The notes under the pieces were generated by a model. The model saw only the letters and a list, made by a program, of their open reading frames with translations, had not been told where the DNA came from and did not search any database. A stretch of DNA of 64,000 bases, from the NCBI GenBank assembly GCA_965240325.2, contig OZ251240.1, positions 434,001-498,000 of the forward strand, given 5' to 3'. Position numbers and translations under genes: made by a program. Position 1 is the first letter of the stretch; the number at the start of each line of letters is the position of its first letter. This document shows positions 43,926-53,157 of the stretch, piece after piece. Source of the stretch: Rebecca billardiae RCC1528 (taxonomy: Eukaryota; Haptophyta).

Positions 43926-44854
43926 CCGGACACTCACTACTCAGACGACTGCTGCAGGACAGCTGCTGCAGGCAGTGATGAAGCCTCGCTCTCGGCCGAC
44001 GGGAGTCCAGAGTGCTGATCCTGGCGGGCCTGGCGGTTCGTTCGGAATTGTCTGGTTCGACTGGTTCGGCGTCCCGGCGCCACCGTCCGTGTGACAGACA
44101 ATTAGTGCGGCCCGTGGTCGTGCCGCTGTCCGTCGGTGACCGATGCCTCCGCTAGCACGATTCGTGCAGCTGACCGAGTGACGATGGTCTGAACGTCCGC
44201 AGCCCACTATACGTATGTCGTATGCGCGCGTGGTCCGGACTGACAGACGTGACTAGTAGTAGTGACTGCTGAAGAGTAGTGACGGTACGACGACGCGCTG
44301 ACTGCTGATGACGAGCCTGATGATGGGCTTATTACTACTCGCGGCGTGCGAGCTCCGAGACCGGGACTGTCTATGATACAGTGATGAGTGAGCAGTAGTG
44401 ACGCCTGACGTGACAACTCACTCAGACAAGTGCGGCTGCCGAGTCGCCGCTCCGCGGGCCCGCTGGCGCTAAATTCGGACACTACGGTGCGCATGATGCG
44501 CCACGACGTTATATTAAATTGACGAGCGCGTCCGGGACTTATAAATATCAGTCGTTGCCAGGTGACTATAGTACACAAGTAGTATACGCGCGTACCTTTC
44601 GAGCCGCCGTGTCGCAGCAGCGAGCTGTGTTCGGACCATCATCAGACTATGTCTATGTCGCCCCTCATGCAATTTCATCAGGAGTCCGCGCCGCCGCCGC
44701 ACTACGAGCAGTAACAAACCGCGCGTGAAGGCCGATGATGCGGTGACCCTGTTCACACGCGGGCCCATCGGCGGCGCAGGTAGCAGCACGCGGCCCGTGC
44801 CATATCGCACCCAGGAGGAGCGCCGCCACCGCTCCAGTGCCCGCCGCCGGCCGC
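43924..44854. other. Intergenic spacer
   Basis: No gene is supported between the start of the DPH6-like gene and the 3' end of the tail-anchored gene. The DNA is of the cryptic-repeat type (ACTAGTAGTAGTGACT words at about 44250). Confidence 0.45.
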
Positions 44855-46040
44855 TCAGTAGCTAAAGTTGAAGCCGACTGTGAGGTGCACCACGACCGAG
44901 CCTGCCGCCAGCAGCAGCAGCACATACAGCAGCGTCTTCCACAGGTCGGCGGAGCGCGCCTTCATCTCCTCGAGCGTCTCCTCGCGAGGCTCGCCGCCGC
45001 GCTCCTCGGGCGTCGGCGGCAAGCCCGGCGCGCGCGCCTTGCTCGGGCTGGCGAACTGGCAGCGTGCGCGCGCGCAGGGCGTGCACACGCAGCAGCATGG
45101 AGGTGGCGGGCGCGGGGGGGGAGCGGTGTGCGCGTGAGCGCCTGGCAGGGCGAGCCAACGCATGTGGGCACGCGCGCGCGCGCGCGCCCGCACGTCAGTA
45201 TCGACCGCGCGATCGCAGATGCTCTCCGCCTTCCTCTCGAGCGCCTCGCACGTGCGCTCGGCGTGCCTCTCCTGGCATTTGCACTCGCCCGTGAGCCACT
45301 CGATGAACGCGGTCTGCGAGCGGCCCATCGCGAGGTAGAGGCCGAGGAGCTGCACGGGCGTGGGCGTCTGCTTCGGTGTGGCCTCACCCATCTTCGCCTT
45401 CATGCGCCGCTGCACCCTGGGGATCGACGCCTCGCCGATGCCCGGCACCACACTGCGCACGCCGGGAACGGGGCGGGTGCGCACGCTCTCGTGAGCACGG
45501 CGGCAGCGGGGCGCGCAGAGGGACAGCGCGCTGTGACGCGCACCCGGGCGTGAGCTTGGTCATGGATAGCCGCATGCGCTCAAAGTTCTCGAAGACGGTG
45601 GTCGTGCTGCCGTCCGCTTTCTTCGCCGGGCTCGTGTCGTGCTTGGCGTCCGTGCAGTAATCGTGCGACTTCGCCTCGAGCGCGAGCGCGATCTTCTCGG
45701 CGTAGCTGCGCGCGGGGCGCGGCGGCGGTGGATATAAAAAGCGGCGAATGCGCGCGCACGCCTAAGCACCGCGTTCGTGCTGCGCGCGCCGCGCGTGCAT
45801 GCCCGCGCACCGCTTCTGCACGTCCGTCGCGACGAGGAAGGAAATGAATGCGTCGTTGTTACGGTTCAGCAGCAAGTAGTAGCCCATGAGCGCGACGGCC
45901 GAGGTGATCTCGCGCTTGATGAGCTTGTCGCATGTGATCTTGCCCGCCCCTGGCAAGATGCCCGGCGCGAGGAGCTCGGACGACAGTGGCGACCTCTGGA
46001 AGGTCTCGAATACGGCCGTCGGCAGCTCGGTCTGCGCCAT
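44855..46040 (-). CDS. Tail-anchored membrane protein, four exons
   Basis: The join 46040-45811, 45705-45544, 45452-45194 and 45055-44855 keeps frame across three introns (105, 91 and 138 nt). They begin GTGCGC, GTGCGC and GTGCGG and end in CGCAG, CGCAG and GCCAG, and give 283 aa. The N-terminal two thirds are soluble (MAQTELPTAVFETFQR; GYYLLLNRNNDAFISFLV; YAEKIALALEAKSHDYC) with a Cys/His cluster (ECKCQERHAERTCEALE) that may bind metal or form disulfides. The last 25 residues, LLYVLLLLAAGSVVVHLTVG, form a single hydrophobic helix close to the end, typical of tail-anchored ER or organelle proteins. No family is recognised. It is divergent with the next gene over 210 bp. Confidence 0.72.
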
Positions 46041-46250
46041 GTTTTCGCGCGGTCCCAGCTTGCGCTGTCCACGCCCACCGGCACGCACGGTCGGCCGCCG
46101 CCTCCTTGGTCAGCCACTTTCACCGGACCTGGCTGTGAAGACCACTTGGTGGATGCACACCCGGACTTCGCCGGTTCGCGGCGGTTCGCCCATGCATTCC
46201 ACTCATCACGCATTCACGCATCCAGATCTTCCCCTCGTCCTTCCAGACGC

Positions 46251-47834
46251 ATGGTTGACGCCCGCCCCCTTCCCGCCAGGGGGAAACAGCTTGAGAAGCT
46301 GCTCTTCGACTGCCTCGACGTCGCACGCCTGCGCCACGAGCTGAGTTTTGCTCAGGTGCTTATCCCTAAAGGCGCCCGCAAGTGTGAGCTGGCTCATCTG
46401 CTCGCGTGCGCGCTCTCCGGTGCTGCGACGGATGCGGTGCCCAGCACGCCGAGCAGCGCGCACGGAAAGGCGCCCGCGAGGCAGCCGGCCCGCACGAGCA
46501 GGCCCAGAGCGTGTATCGTCGACAGCGGCAGCGATGATGACGCGGAGATGATCACACCTGCGGCCACTGCACTGGCGCGCCGGCGGCAGCGCAGGCGCCT
46601 GCGCAGTCGTCGTGCGTGTGATGACGCCACTCAGGAGGCGGAGGCGGAGGTGGCGGAGGAGGCGGAGGAGGTGGAGGAGCAGGAGGAGGCGGAGGCGCAG
46701 GAGGTTGGCGCCATCAGCCACAGACGGCGCACGCGCGGTCGCCGCATCGTGGACGACAGCAGCGACGATGACGACGGCGGCATCGACCCGCCTGCGCACG
46801 CCGCGGCGCGGCCCAGGCGCACGCGTGCAGACACCAACGGCGGTGGCTTGAAGCGTGACGCCATGCAGCCTGCCGGCCGGCGCCGTCTGCGCCGCCGCCT
46901 CTTTGAGGACAGCGAGAACGACGGCGACGCGAGCGCCCGCGCAAACGCAGCGCGCTCCAAGCGCGGCACTCGCGAGGCGCCCGCACGGAAGCGTCGTGCG
47001 ACGACTGCTGAGCCCGATCCGGCCGAGCCGGTGGGCGGCGGCGACTCGAGCAGCCCCGCGCGTGCCGACAGCGAGGGCGGCGCGGACACCGAGGGCAGCA
47101 CAGAGCCGGAGAGCAGCCATGCAGACTCGGATTACGTGTGCAGCGACTCCGAGGGCGCGGTGACGGCCACCGAGGACGAGGAGGAGGAGGAGGACGAGGA
47201 GGAGGAGGAGGACGAGGAGGCGGCGAGTGCCAGCTCTGAGCTCGGCTCCTGCGGCACCGACTCCGACTCCGACTCCGGGTCCGAACGGAGTGAACCGCAA
47301 GGCGGGAGGCTCTGGTGCTCCTGCTGCCTCCAGGCGTGCCCTGTCGACAACTTCTCGCGCGCGCAGCAGCGCGAGGAGGAGGACGCCGAGCGCTTCTGTC
47401 TGAAGCACACCTCCACCTCGGCCTTCAACGCGCGCGCGGTCACGCGCAACCCCTCCCTGTCCACGGACGGCAGCCAGGCGCACGAGGACCCGCCGCACCC
47501 GCTCTCCCCGGACGAAACCGACGACACGGGCTCCGACGGGCGGGGCGAGGAGGAGGACAGCGTGGGCGGCACGCCTGGCGATGCGAGCAAACACGGCGGA
47601 CCAGCTGCCGGGCCTCATGCCCCGCTGCCCGAGGACGAGGTGATCAACTTTGGCGAGTTCCGCGGCAAGGCGCGCTTCAGCGACATTGCCTCCGAACGGC
47701 GGCAGGGGCACCGACTGTCGCGGTACCGCCGTTACATTCTCGAGCAGAGACCGCCGTTCTTTGCGGCACAGCTTCCCCGGTTCCAAGCATACCTGAATGC
47801 CGTTGCCGCTGGCAGAGCAGTGAGCGGATCCTGA
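46251..47834 (+). CDS. Acidic nuclear protein with Cys-rich stc1-like and exonuclease X C-terminal-like segments
   Basis: The ATG at 46251 (MVDARPLPARGKQLEKLLFD) gives 527 aa. Residues about 10-65 are a SAP-like helical region. The middle alternates basic clusters (RRRQRRRLRSRR) with acidic runs and Ser-Asp repeats (SGSDDD, DDSSDDDD, EEEEEDEEEEEDEE), typical of nuclear chromatin proteins. About residue 350, CSCCLQACPVDNFS...RFCLKHT resembles the stc1/LIM-like zinc-binding pattern. Near the C-terminus, EVINFGEFRGKARFSDIA followed by YRRYILEQRP resembles the small FGKxKGK...Y..W domain found behind exonuclease X proteins. Both matches are by eye. A nucleic-acid or chromatin role is inferred. 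Confidence 0.65.
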   Translation: MVDARPLPARGKQLEKLLFDCLDVARLRHELSFAQVLIPKGARKCELAHLLACALSGAATDAVPSTPSSAHGKAPARQPARTSRPRACIVDSGSDDDAEMITPAATALARRRQRRRLRSRRACDDATQEAEAEVAEEAEEVEEQEEAEAQEVGAISHRRRTRGRRIVDDSSDDDDGGIDPPAHAAARPRRTRADTNGGGLKRDAMQPAGRRRLRRRLFEDSENDGDASARANAARSKRGTREAPARKRRATTAEPDPAEPVGGGDSSSPARADSEGGADTEGSTEPESSHADSDYVCSDSEGAVTATEDEEEEEDEEEEEDEEAASASSELGSCGTDSDSDSGSERSEPQGGRLWCSCCLQACPVDNFSRAQQREEEDAERFCLKHTSTSAFNARAVTRNPSLSTDGSQAHEDPPHPLSPDETDDTGSDGRGEEEDSVGGTPGDASKHGGPAAGPHAPLPEDEVINFGEFRGKARFSDIASERRQGHRLSRYRRYILEQRPPFFAAQLPRFQAYLNAVAAGRAVSGS

Positions 47835-48067
47835 CGGCGGAGCTGATCCCCGGCTCTCTTCACAGACCGAGCATGTGCCTGTGACCGCTGAACGTGCATA
47901 ACGTAGTACGTACTCACGCGTGCCCGTGGGCGGGCCGCTCGACCTTGCGCCCACCGTGTGTCGGTACATACTACAATGCCGTCCGGCCCTCCCGGACATC
48001 GGCGAACAGCGTCGGCCACGGCCCAAGACCGACTGAGCGAGCGCTGGTGTCAACCGCTTTGCTCAGC
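47835..48067. promoter_or_regulatory. Promoter region of the COG0523 GTPase gene
   Basis: This 233-bp gap separates two plus-strand genes and must hold the 3' end of the first and the promoter of the second. No clear TATA element or other motif was seen. Confidence 0.3.
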
Positions 48068-49319
48068 ATGGCGGACGCGTCGGCAGATGCTCGCGTGCCC
48101 GTGACAGTGCTCACGGGCTTCCTGGGGAGCGGCAAGACCACCGTGCGCGCGGCGACCCGTCGGCCTCGCGCGCGGTCCCGCCGCCTCGCGCGCGAACTTC
48201 CCCGCGCGCTGACGTGCGTGCAAGCGCCGGCGGCGTGTCGCGGCGCGCAGCTGCTCAACCACATCCTCACGGCGAACCATGGCAAGAAGCTCGCAGTGAT
48301 CGAGAACGAGTTTGGGGAGGTGGGCGTGGATGACGCGCTCGTGAAGAAGCGGTTCGACACGAAGGAGGAGATCTTCGAGATGAACAACGGCTGCATCTGC
48401 TGCACCGTGCGCGGCGACCTGATCCGCATCCTGAGCAAGCTGCTCAAGCGCAAGGAGAAGCTCGACGGCATCATCATCGAGACGACGGGGATGGCGGACC
48501 CGGCGCCCGTCGCGCAGACGTTCTTCATGGACGAGTCGATGAAGGAGTACGCGCGGCTCGACGGCATCATCACCCTCGTCGACGCCAAGCACCTCATCCA
48601 GCACCTCGACGAGGAGAAGCCGGAGGGCGCGGAGAACGAGGCGGTCGAGCAGATCGTCTTTGCCGACCGGCTGCTGCTGAACAAGATCGACCTGGTGGAC
48701 GGCGCGGAGCTCGAGCGCGTGGAGGCGCGGATGCGCCAGCTCAACAAGTACGCGCCGATCATCCGGTGCACCAACGCCTCGGTCGGCATGGACGCCGTGC
48801 TGGACGTGCACGCGTTCGACCTCGACCGCATCCTCGGTGCGGCACGCGCGCGCGGGGCGCGCGAGCGCGCGCGCGCGTGGGGCAGCGGGGGCGAGGGGAG
48901 GGCGTGGCAGGCTGACGCCGGCGTGCGCACTGCGCGCCTCTCGCCGCCGCCGCCGCGCAGGCATCGACCCGTCCTTCCTCGAGGACTCGGAGCACGAGCA
49001 CGACGCGACGATCACCTCGATCGGGTTTGAGCAGCCGGGCGACCTCGACATGGCGCGGCTCAACGCGTGGGTGTCCAAGCTGCTGCAGGAGAAGGGCGTG
49101 GACATCTTCCGGATGAAGGGCGTGCTGTCCATCGCCGGCTCGGAGGACAAGTACGTCTTCCAGGCCGTGCACATGCTCTTCACCGGCGAGACCCTCGAGC
49201 CGTGGGGCGACGACCCGCGCGTGAACAAGCTGATCGTGATCGGGCGCAATCTCCCGCGCGAGGAGATCACCAACTCCTTCAAGGCGTGCTTCGTCGACGC
49301 GGGGCCGCCCAAGGCCTGA
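48068..49319 (+). CDS. ZNG1: COG0523/CobW-type metallochaperone GTPase, three exons
   Basis: The join 48068-48142, 48251-48836 and 48961-49319 encodes 339 aa. Introns of 108 and 124 nt begin GTGCGC and GTGCGG and end CGCAG. The first intron splits the P-loop exactly (GFLGSGKTT | LLNHIL). IENEFGEVGVDD, the metal-binding NNGCICCTVRGDL (CxCC), ETTGMADPAP and LLLNKIDLVD (the NKxD guanine motif) are complete. The C-terminal half holds the CobW_C domain with VLSIAGSEDKYVFQAVHMLF. An acidic/His run (EDSEHEHD) may add metal ligands. These GTPases deliver zinc or another metal to client enzymes; ZNG1 activates methionine aminopeptidase 1. The client here is not known. Confidence 0.92.
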
Positions 49320-49792
49320 GCGGGACGCGCAGGCTGTACGCGCCTCGCTCGGCCGCCGACCACCCGCGATGCGACAGCACGGGCCGCCGTGCTGCCTGCT
49401 GATCATGCGCCATGCACTGCGCCATGCTGCACGGCCCGGCTGACGCGATATTTTTAAAAATGGTGGGGCGCCCGCTGCACGGCTCGTAATGGCGGCGTGG
49501 CCGGCGTGGTCGGCACCACGGCCGCGCATGGCCGTGGCCCGTGGCACCGCCAAGTGAGTGCCAGGCAGCCACCAGCCCACCAGTGGCCATTACCGGCCCA
49601 GCGGATGAATATGACATATATTATATAAATAATATGACTCTGGCACGGTCGTAATGACTCTGGAAGCTATATATATGATACGCCGACACCGTTAGGACCG
49701 TACTCATCACCGTATCATATGTCACAGTAGCCGGTACATCACTAGCTGTTCGTCGGTAGCATTTAACTTAAATTTTTAACTGCTACGCCGAG
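49320..49792. other. Intergenic spacer between convergent genes
   Basis: GC-rich near 49320-49560, then AT-rich (ATATATTATATAAATAATATG at 49613 onward). No gene is supported. Confidence 0.45.
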
Positions 49793-51118
49793 CTAGTATA
49801 TAGCGCTATACCGTATTCCGCGCGCTTCATCGCTCACCACCGGGCACCTAGTTGCAGCTCCCGAAGAGCTACTATGACCAAGACGAGATTCGGCCGTCAT
49901 CACGCGGGCCCGCACATCGGCGTAACTAGTCCACGTGACTGACGGCCGCCATGGCATAATGGCGAATAAAGTGTAAATAACCTTGGGCGCCCCGCGGCTG
50001 AGCCCTAAGGAATCCGCCAGCTCGTCCCTTGAGCTTGAAGGGGCGCTCATCTCCCGAAGCAGGACGTCGAGGCGCTCGTTGTGTGGAGCGAAGAAGCGCT
50101 CCAAGCGAGCGCGTGTTGCCGCATCCATGGTTTCCTTGTAGCCGCCTCGGTTGCCAGCTCCTCCGGTGATCGCTGTGTAGCCCACACCCTTCTGAACAGA
50201 GATCGGTTCAACGCCAATGAACTCGTAGACTCTGCGCATGGTTCTTGCCAAGGCATCCTCCTCCAGGTCGCGCATGTGCAGCACGAGGATCTGCTCACGG
50301 GGGAAGTACCGCAGGTATCGTTCGATGTTGGCAGCGTACATCCCACGGCGGAGGAGGGAGCAGGGATGAATGAGGGTCCCCATGTGCTGTGGCACGTCAT
50401 CATCAGCGCTCATCGCCTCGAGTGCCTCAAAGGCGCCTTGCTCCTCAGCCTGCTCAGAGAGGCCGATCATGTCCTCGAAGCGCCAGGGAACCGGCAGGGT
50501 GGATGAAAAGAGGGGACGGGCGAACGATTTGCTGAACCTCTTGTACATCTGGAACTGGCTGAACGCGCGGTCCGCGGGGTCTCGCACGAGGGCAATCAGC
50601 TTGGCATGCGGCGCCCACATCGCCAAACGTTTGGCGGCATACGGGGCGACGAGGGCATGCGGCGATGCATCGAAGACCACTTTGCTCCCCTTGGTCCACC
50701 GTAGCGGAAAGAAGAGACGGTAGCCTCGCTCATCCACACGTGATCCGAAAAGGGACATGAACCACTGCGTCTCCTTGCCGTTGTGGAACGGGAAGGGTTG
50801 GTGGCCTGTCGCCCAGACGAAGAAAGGCCCTGCCATCCGTGGGTGGCCTGCAAACTGGTCTGTGAGTACGGTGGTACCTGCCTTCTGTTCGCCCAAGACG
50901 AGAACGTCTGGGAGAGCGCGGAGACGCGCCGTGAGCAATCGCCAGAGGAACTCAGACTTGCTTGTCGATCGGAGCAGCGCGAGCCGCTGCACGAACGAGA
51001 AGGAGCTGTCGTAGGTGAGCTCAACCCGTCGAAGGATGAACGCGTGGACCCAAAGCAGGGCAGCGGCCACGCAAGACGCCGCGCAAGCCCCTGCGACGGC
51101 GGCGGCGGCGGGTGGCAT
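49793..51118 (-). CDS. Type II membrane sulfotransferase
   Basis: The ATG at 51116-51118 (MPPAAAAVAGACAASC) opens a signal anchor; the protein is 441 aa. VLVLGEQKAGTTVLTDQF is the PAPS 5'-phosphosulfate loop and LIALVRDPADRAFSQFQMY is the 3'-phosphate motif, both of Sulfotransfer_1/NDST-3-OST type. The later RGMYAANIERYLRYFPREQILVL and LEEDALARTMRRVYEFIGV match the family's C-terminal helices. ATG choice rests on the anchor; no nearer upstream ATG is in frame. The enzyme should act in the Golgi on glycan or lipid acceptors. It is a different type from the sulfotransferase at 39.3 kb, so the two are not recent duplicates. Confidence 0.88.
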   Translation of the reverse strand: MPPAAAAVAGACAASCVAAALLWVHAFILRRVELTYDSSFSFVQRLALLRSTSKSEFLWRLLTARLRALPDVLVLGEQKAGTTVLTDQFAGHPRMAGPFFVWATGHQPFPFHNGKETQWFMSLFGSRVDERGYRLFFPLRWTKGSKVVFDASPHALVAPYAAKRLAMWAPHAKLIALVRDPADRAFSQFQMYKRFSKSFARPLFSSTLPVPWRFEDMIGLSEQAEEQGAFEALEAMSADDDVPQHMGTLIHPCSLLRRGMYAANIERYLRYFPREQILVLHMRDLEEDALARTMRRVYEFIGVEPISVQKGVGYTAITGGAGNRGGYKETMDAATRARLERFFAPHNERLDVLLREMSAPSSSRDELADSLGLSRGAPKVIYTLFAIMPWRPSVTWTSYADVRARVMTAESRLGHSSSSGAATRCPVVSDEARGIRYSAIY

Positions 51119-51461
51119 AGGCGGGAGAGTCGCGCAACGGAGCGGCAAATTGGCGGCCGATGAAGCAAAGCAGTTCCCGCGATGTACTCAAACTAATAAT
51201 GCGGCCTGTCGCCTGACTGACTACCAGCTGCCCATCAGCCGCTACAATCAATTCAGCGACTCCCTCCCCTCGGCCGTACTTATATATACTTATATATATA
51301 TATATATATAATACTGTTACAATGACTCTGACGCCTGCCCGTTGCATACCACGTCGTTAATATACTGTTACAATCGATGTCGCCCGCCGCCGAGGGCTGC
51401 TCAGGAACCACGTGCTCCGCGGATTTTTGTCACAGCAGACCGTGCGCGGTCCTCGTCGCCA
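51119..51461. promoter_or_regulatory. Shared upstream region of divergent sulfotransferase and acyltransferase genes
   Basis: The two start codons face away from each other over 343 bp. A TA-rich block with TATATA repeats lies at 51281-51310. It could hold both core promoters; no other motif is clear. Confidence 0.4.
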
Positions 51462-52937
51462 ATGAGCAGTCCGTCGGGCATCCGAGTTCGTGCGCGCGTT
51501 CACACCGCTGCGTTCGAAGGGCTCCGCGGTATCGCGGCGCTCCAGGTGAGTCTGAGTCACTTCTGCCAGTACATGCTCTACCAACCACTCGTGTACTTCA
51601 ATGGCACGGCGGCTGTACAGCTCTTTTACGTGCTGGCCGGATTCATGACGTGCCTCGCCAACAACGAGGCGCCCTCGTCGGAAGCGGGGGGCTGCGGTCC
51701 GTTCGCGCGCCGATTCTGGGCTCGCAGGGTCGCCCGTCTTGGCCCCGTCAATTGGCTTTCGATCGTAGTTGGCACGCCGATCGCCGCCCTCCTGCACCCT
51801 CGGCCCCCGTGGCTCGTGCCGCTTAACGTCCTCCTGGACGCACTCTTTGTGCAGGCGTGGGTACCCGTCTTTCGTTTGGTCAACGGGCCGCTCTACTTCA
51901 TGAATGGGCTTGCGCTGTTCTACGGCGTGTTTCCCGCCATCCAGCGCCGCACGCAACAGCCGCGCTCAGCGCAGCGTGTCGTTCAGCTATGCTGGCAGCT
52001 CTGGGTTGCATACGTGGTGCTCTTTGTGCTGATTGCGGCTGCTATCGAGTGCACCATCTCGCCTACCCCGGGCAGTTTGCCGTCGCAGACGCCGACCACC
52101 GCCGAGATCCTGCATCACGTGCGGCCGATGGCCCGCAAGCACCCGTTGAGCAAGCTCCCCTTGTGCTTGATTGGCGCAGTGGTCGGCAGCTATGCAATGG
52201 CCCTCGCTGCCGACACCGCTGCAGGTGCCGAGGGCAGCTCTATCGCTGCGACGAAACCCGCAGCGTCCTTGCGCTGGGGCGGTGTTGCGAATGGCTGCGC
52301 TTTGGCTTACGCACTCTTCACGCTCGCCTACCTCTGCGTGCCGCTGATCGCCTTCCAGACTTGTGGGTACGAATACGCCTGGATTGCTGAGGATGCCTTC
52401 GCATACACAGCTGATCTGCTGCCTGGGCCGGCGTTCGCGCTGTGGCTTTACGCCCTGACGCAGGCGCCCGGCTGCGCAGCGGAGCGCTTCTTATCGAATG
52501 CGCTCCTCCAGTGGATTGGCAAGATCTCCTACTCATGGTACTGCATACATTTTCCCCTTTTCTACATCTGCGCATGGCTGAGGGGGCTGGCGCGCGCACC
52601 TGATGACGGGATCGCTCCCCGCTATGCCGCCGGCTGGTCTGGATCCCCGCTGCTGCAATGGTGGGAGATTGTGCCCGTCATGGCTGTGGTGGCGATGGTG
52701 AGTGCTGCTGTCCATCGCTGGGTCGAAGAGCCCGCGCGGCGGATCATCTACCGTCTCGTCGACGGCACTCCTGCAACGGCCGCAACCCCCGACGATTCGA
52801 TGGCGACACGGCGTCCCTGGCGCGGCGATGATGGATCTGATGCTGGGACCGGTATCGAACGCCGGTCGCTGCAGACTATGCCTGGTAGTTCTCTGATGAC
52901 GTCGAATACGCCGAAGACGACGATGCCATTGGTCTGA
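51462..52937 (+). CDS. Acyltransferase-3 family membrane protein (OafA/YrhL-like)
   Basis: The ATG at 51462 gives 491 aa. FEGLRGIAALQVSLSHF has the family's Arg-Gly and catalytic His pattern. AAVQLFYVLAGFMTCL, FWARRVARLGPVNWL (RRxxRxxP) and KISYSWYCIHFPLFYI are family signatures in the expected order. About ten hydrophobic helices span the protein, and it ends in the usual VEEPARRII motif before a Ser/Thr-rich tail. These enzymes move acetyl or other acyl groups onto sugars, lipids or secondary metabolites at membranes. The full motif set suggests activity. Next to a sulfotransferase, it may modify the same kind of polysaccharide, but that link is inference. Confidence 0.87.
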   Translation: MSSPSGIRVRARVHTAAFEGLRGIAALQVSLSHFCQYMLYQPLVYFNGTAAVQLFYVLAGFMTCLANNEAPSSEAGGCGPFARRFWARRVARLGPVNWLSIVVGTPIAALLHPRPPWLVPLNVLLDALFVQAWVPVFRLVNGPLYFMNGLALFYGVFPAIQRRTQQPRSAQRVVQLCWQLWVAYVVLFVLIAAAIECTISPTPGSLPSQTPTTAEILHHVRPMARKHPLSKLPLCLIGAVVGSYAMALAADTAAGAEGSSIAATKPAASLRWGGVANGCALAYALFTLAYLCVPLIAFQTCGYEYAWIAEDAFAYTADLLPGPAFALWLYALTQAPGCAAERFLSNALLQWIGKISYSWYCIHFPLFYICAWLRGLARAPDDGIAPRYAAGWSGSPLLQWWEIVPVMAVVAMVSAAVHRWVEEPARRIIYRLVDGTPATAATPDDSMATRRPWRGDDGSDAGTGIERRSLQTMPGSSLMTSNTPKTTMPLV

Positions 52938-52951
52938 CGACGCGACAATAA

Positions 52952-52984
<33 letters not shown>

Positions 52985-53157
52985 GGCCCGCGGTGCTATC
53001 TATCTATCTAGTATCTATATATATTATAATTATAATTCATATCGAAGACAGTCCGTAGCTACGCCTACTCGTCGGCTACGGCGGCGGCATGATAGTCTTA
53101 GACAGCAGTGCCGCCGCCGGTACGCAGCCTACGGCCTTGCTCTAGAGCTGCTGTCCG
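52938..53157. repeat. Intergenic region with a TCA trinucleotide run
   Basis: About ten TCA units lie at 52954-52984, followed by CTAT and TATATA short repeats to 53035. The region separates convergent genes and holds no gene. Confidence 0.7.
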
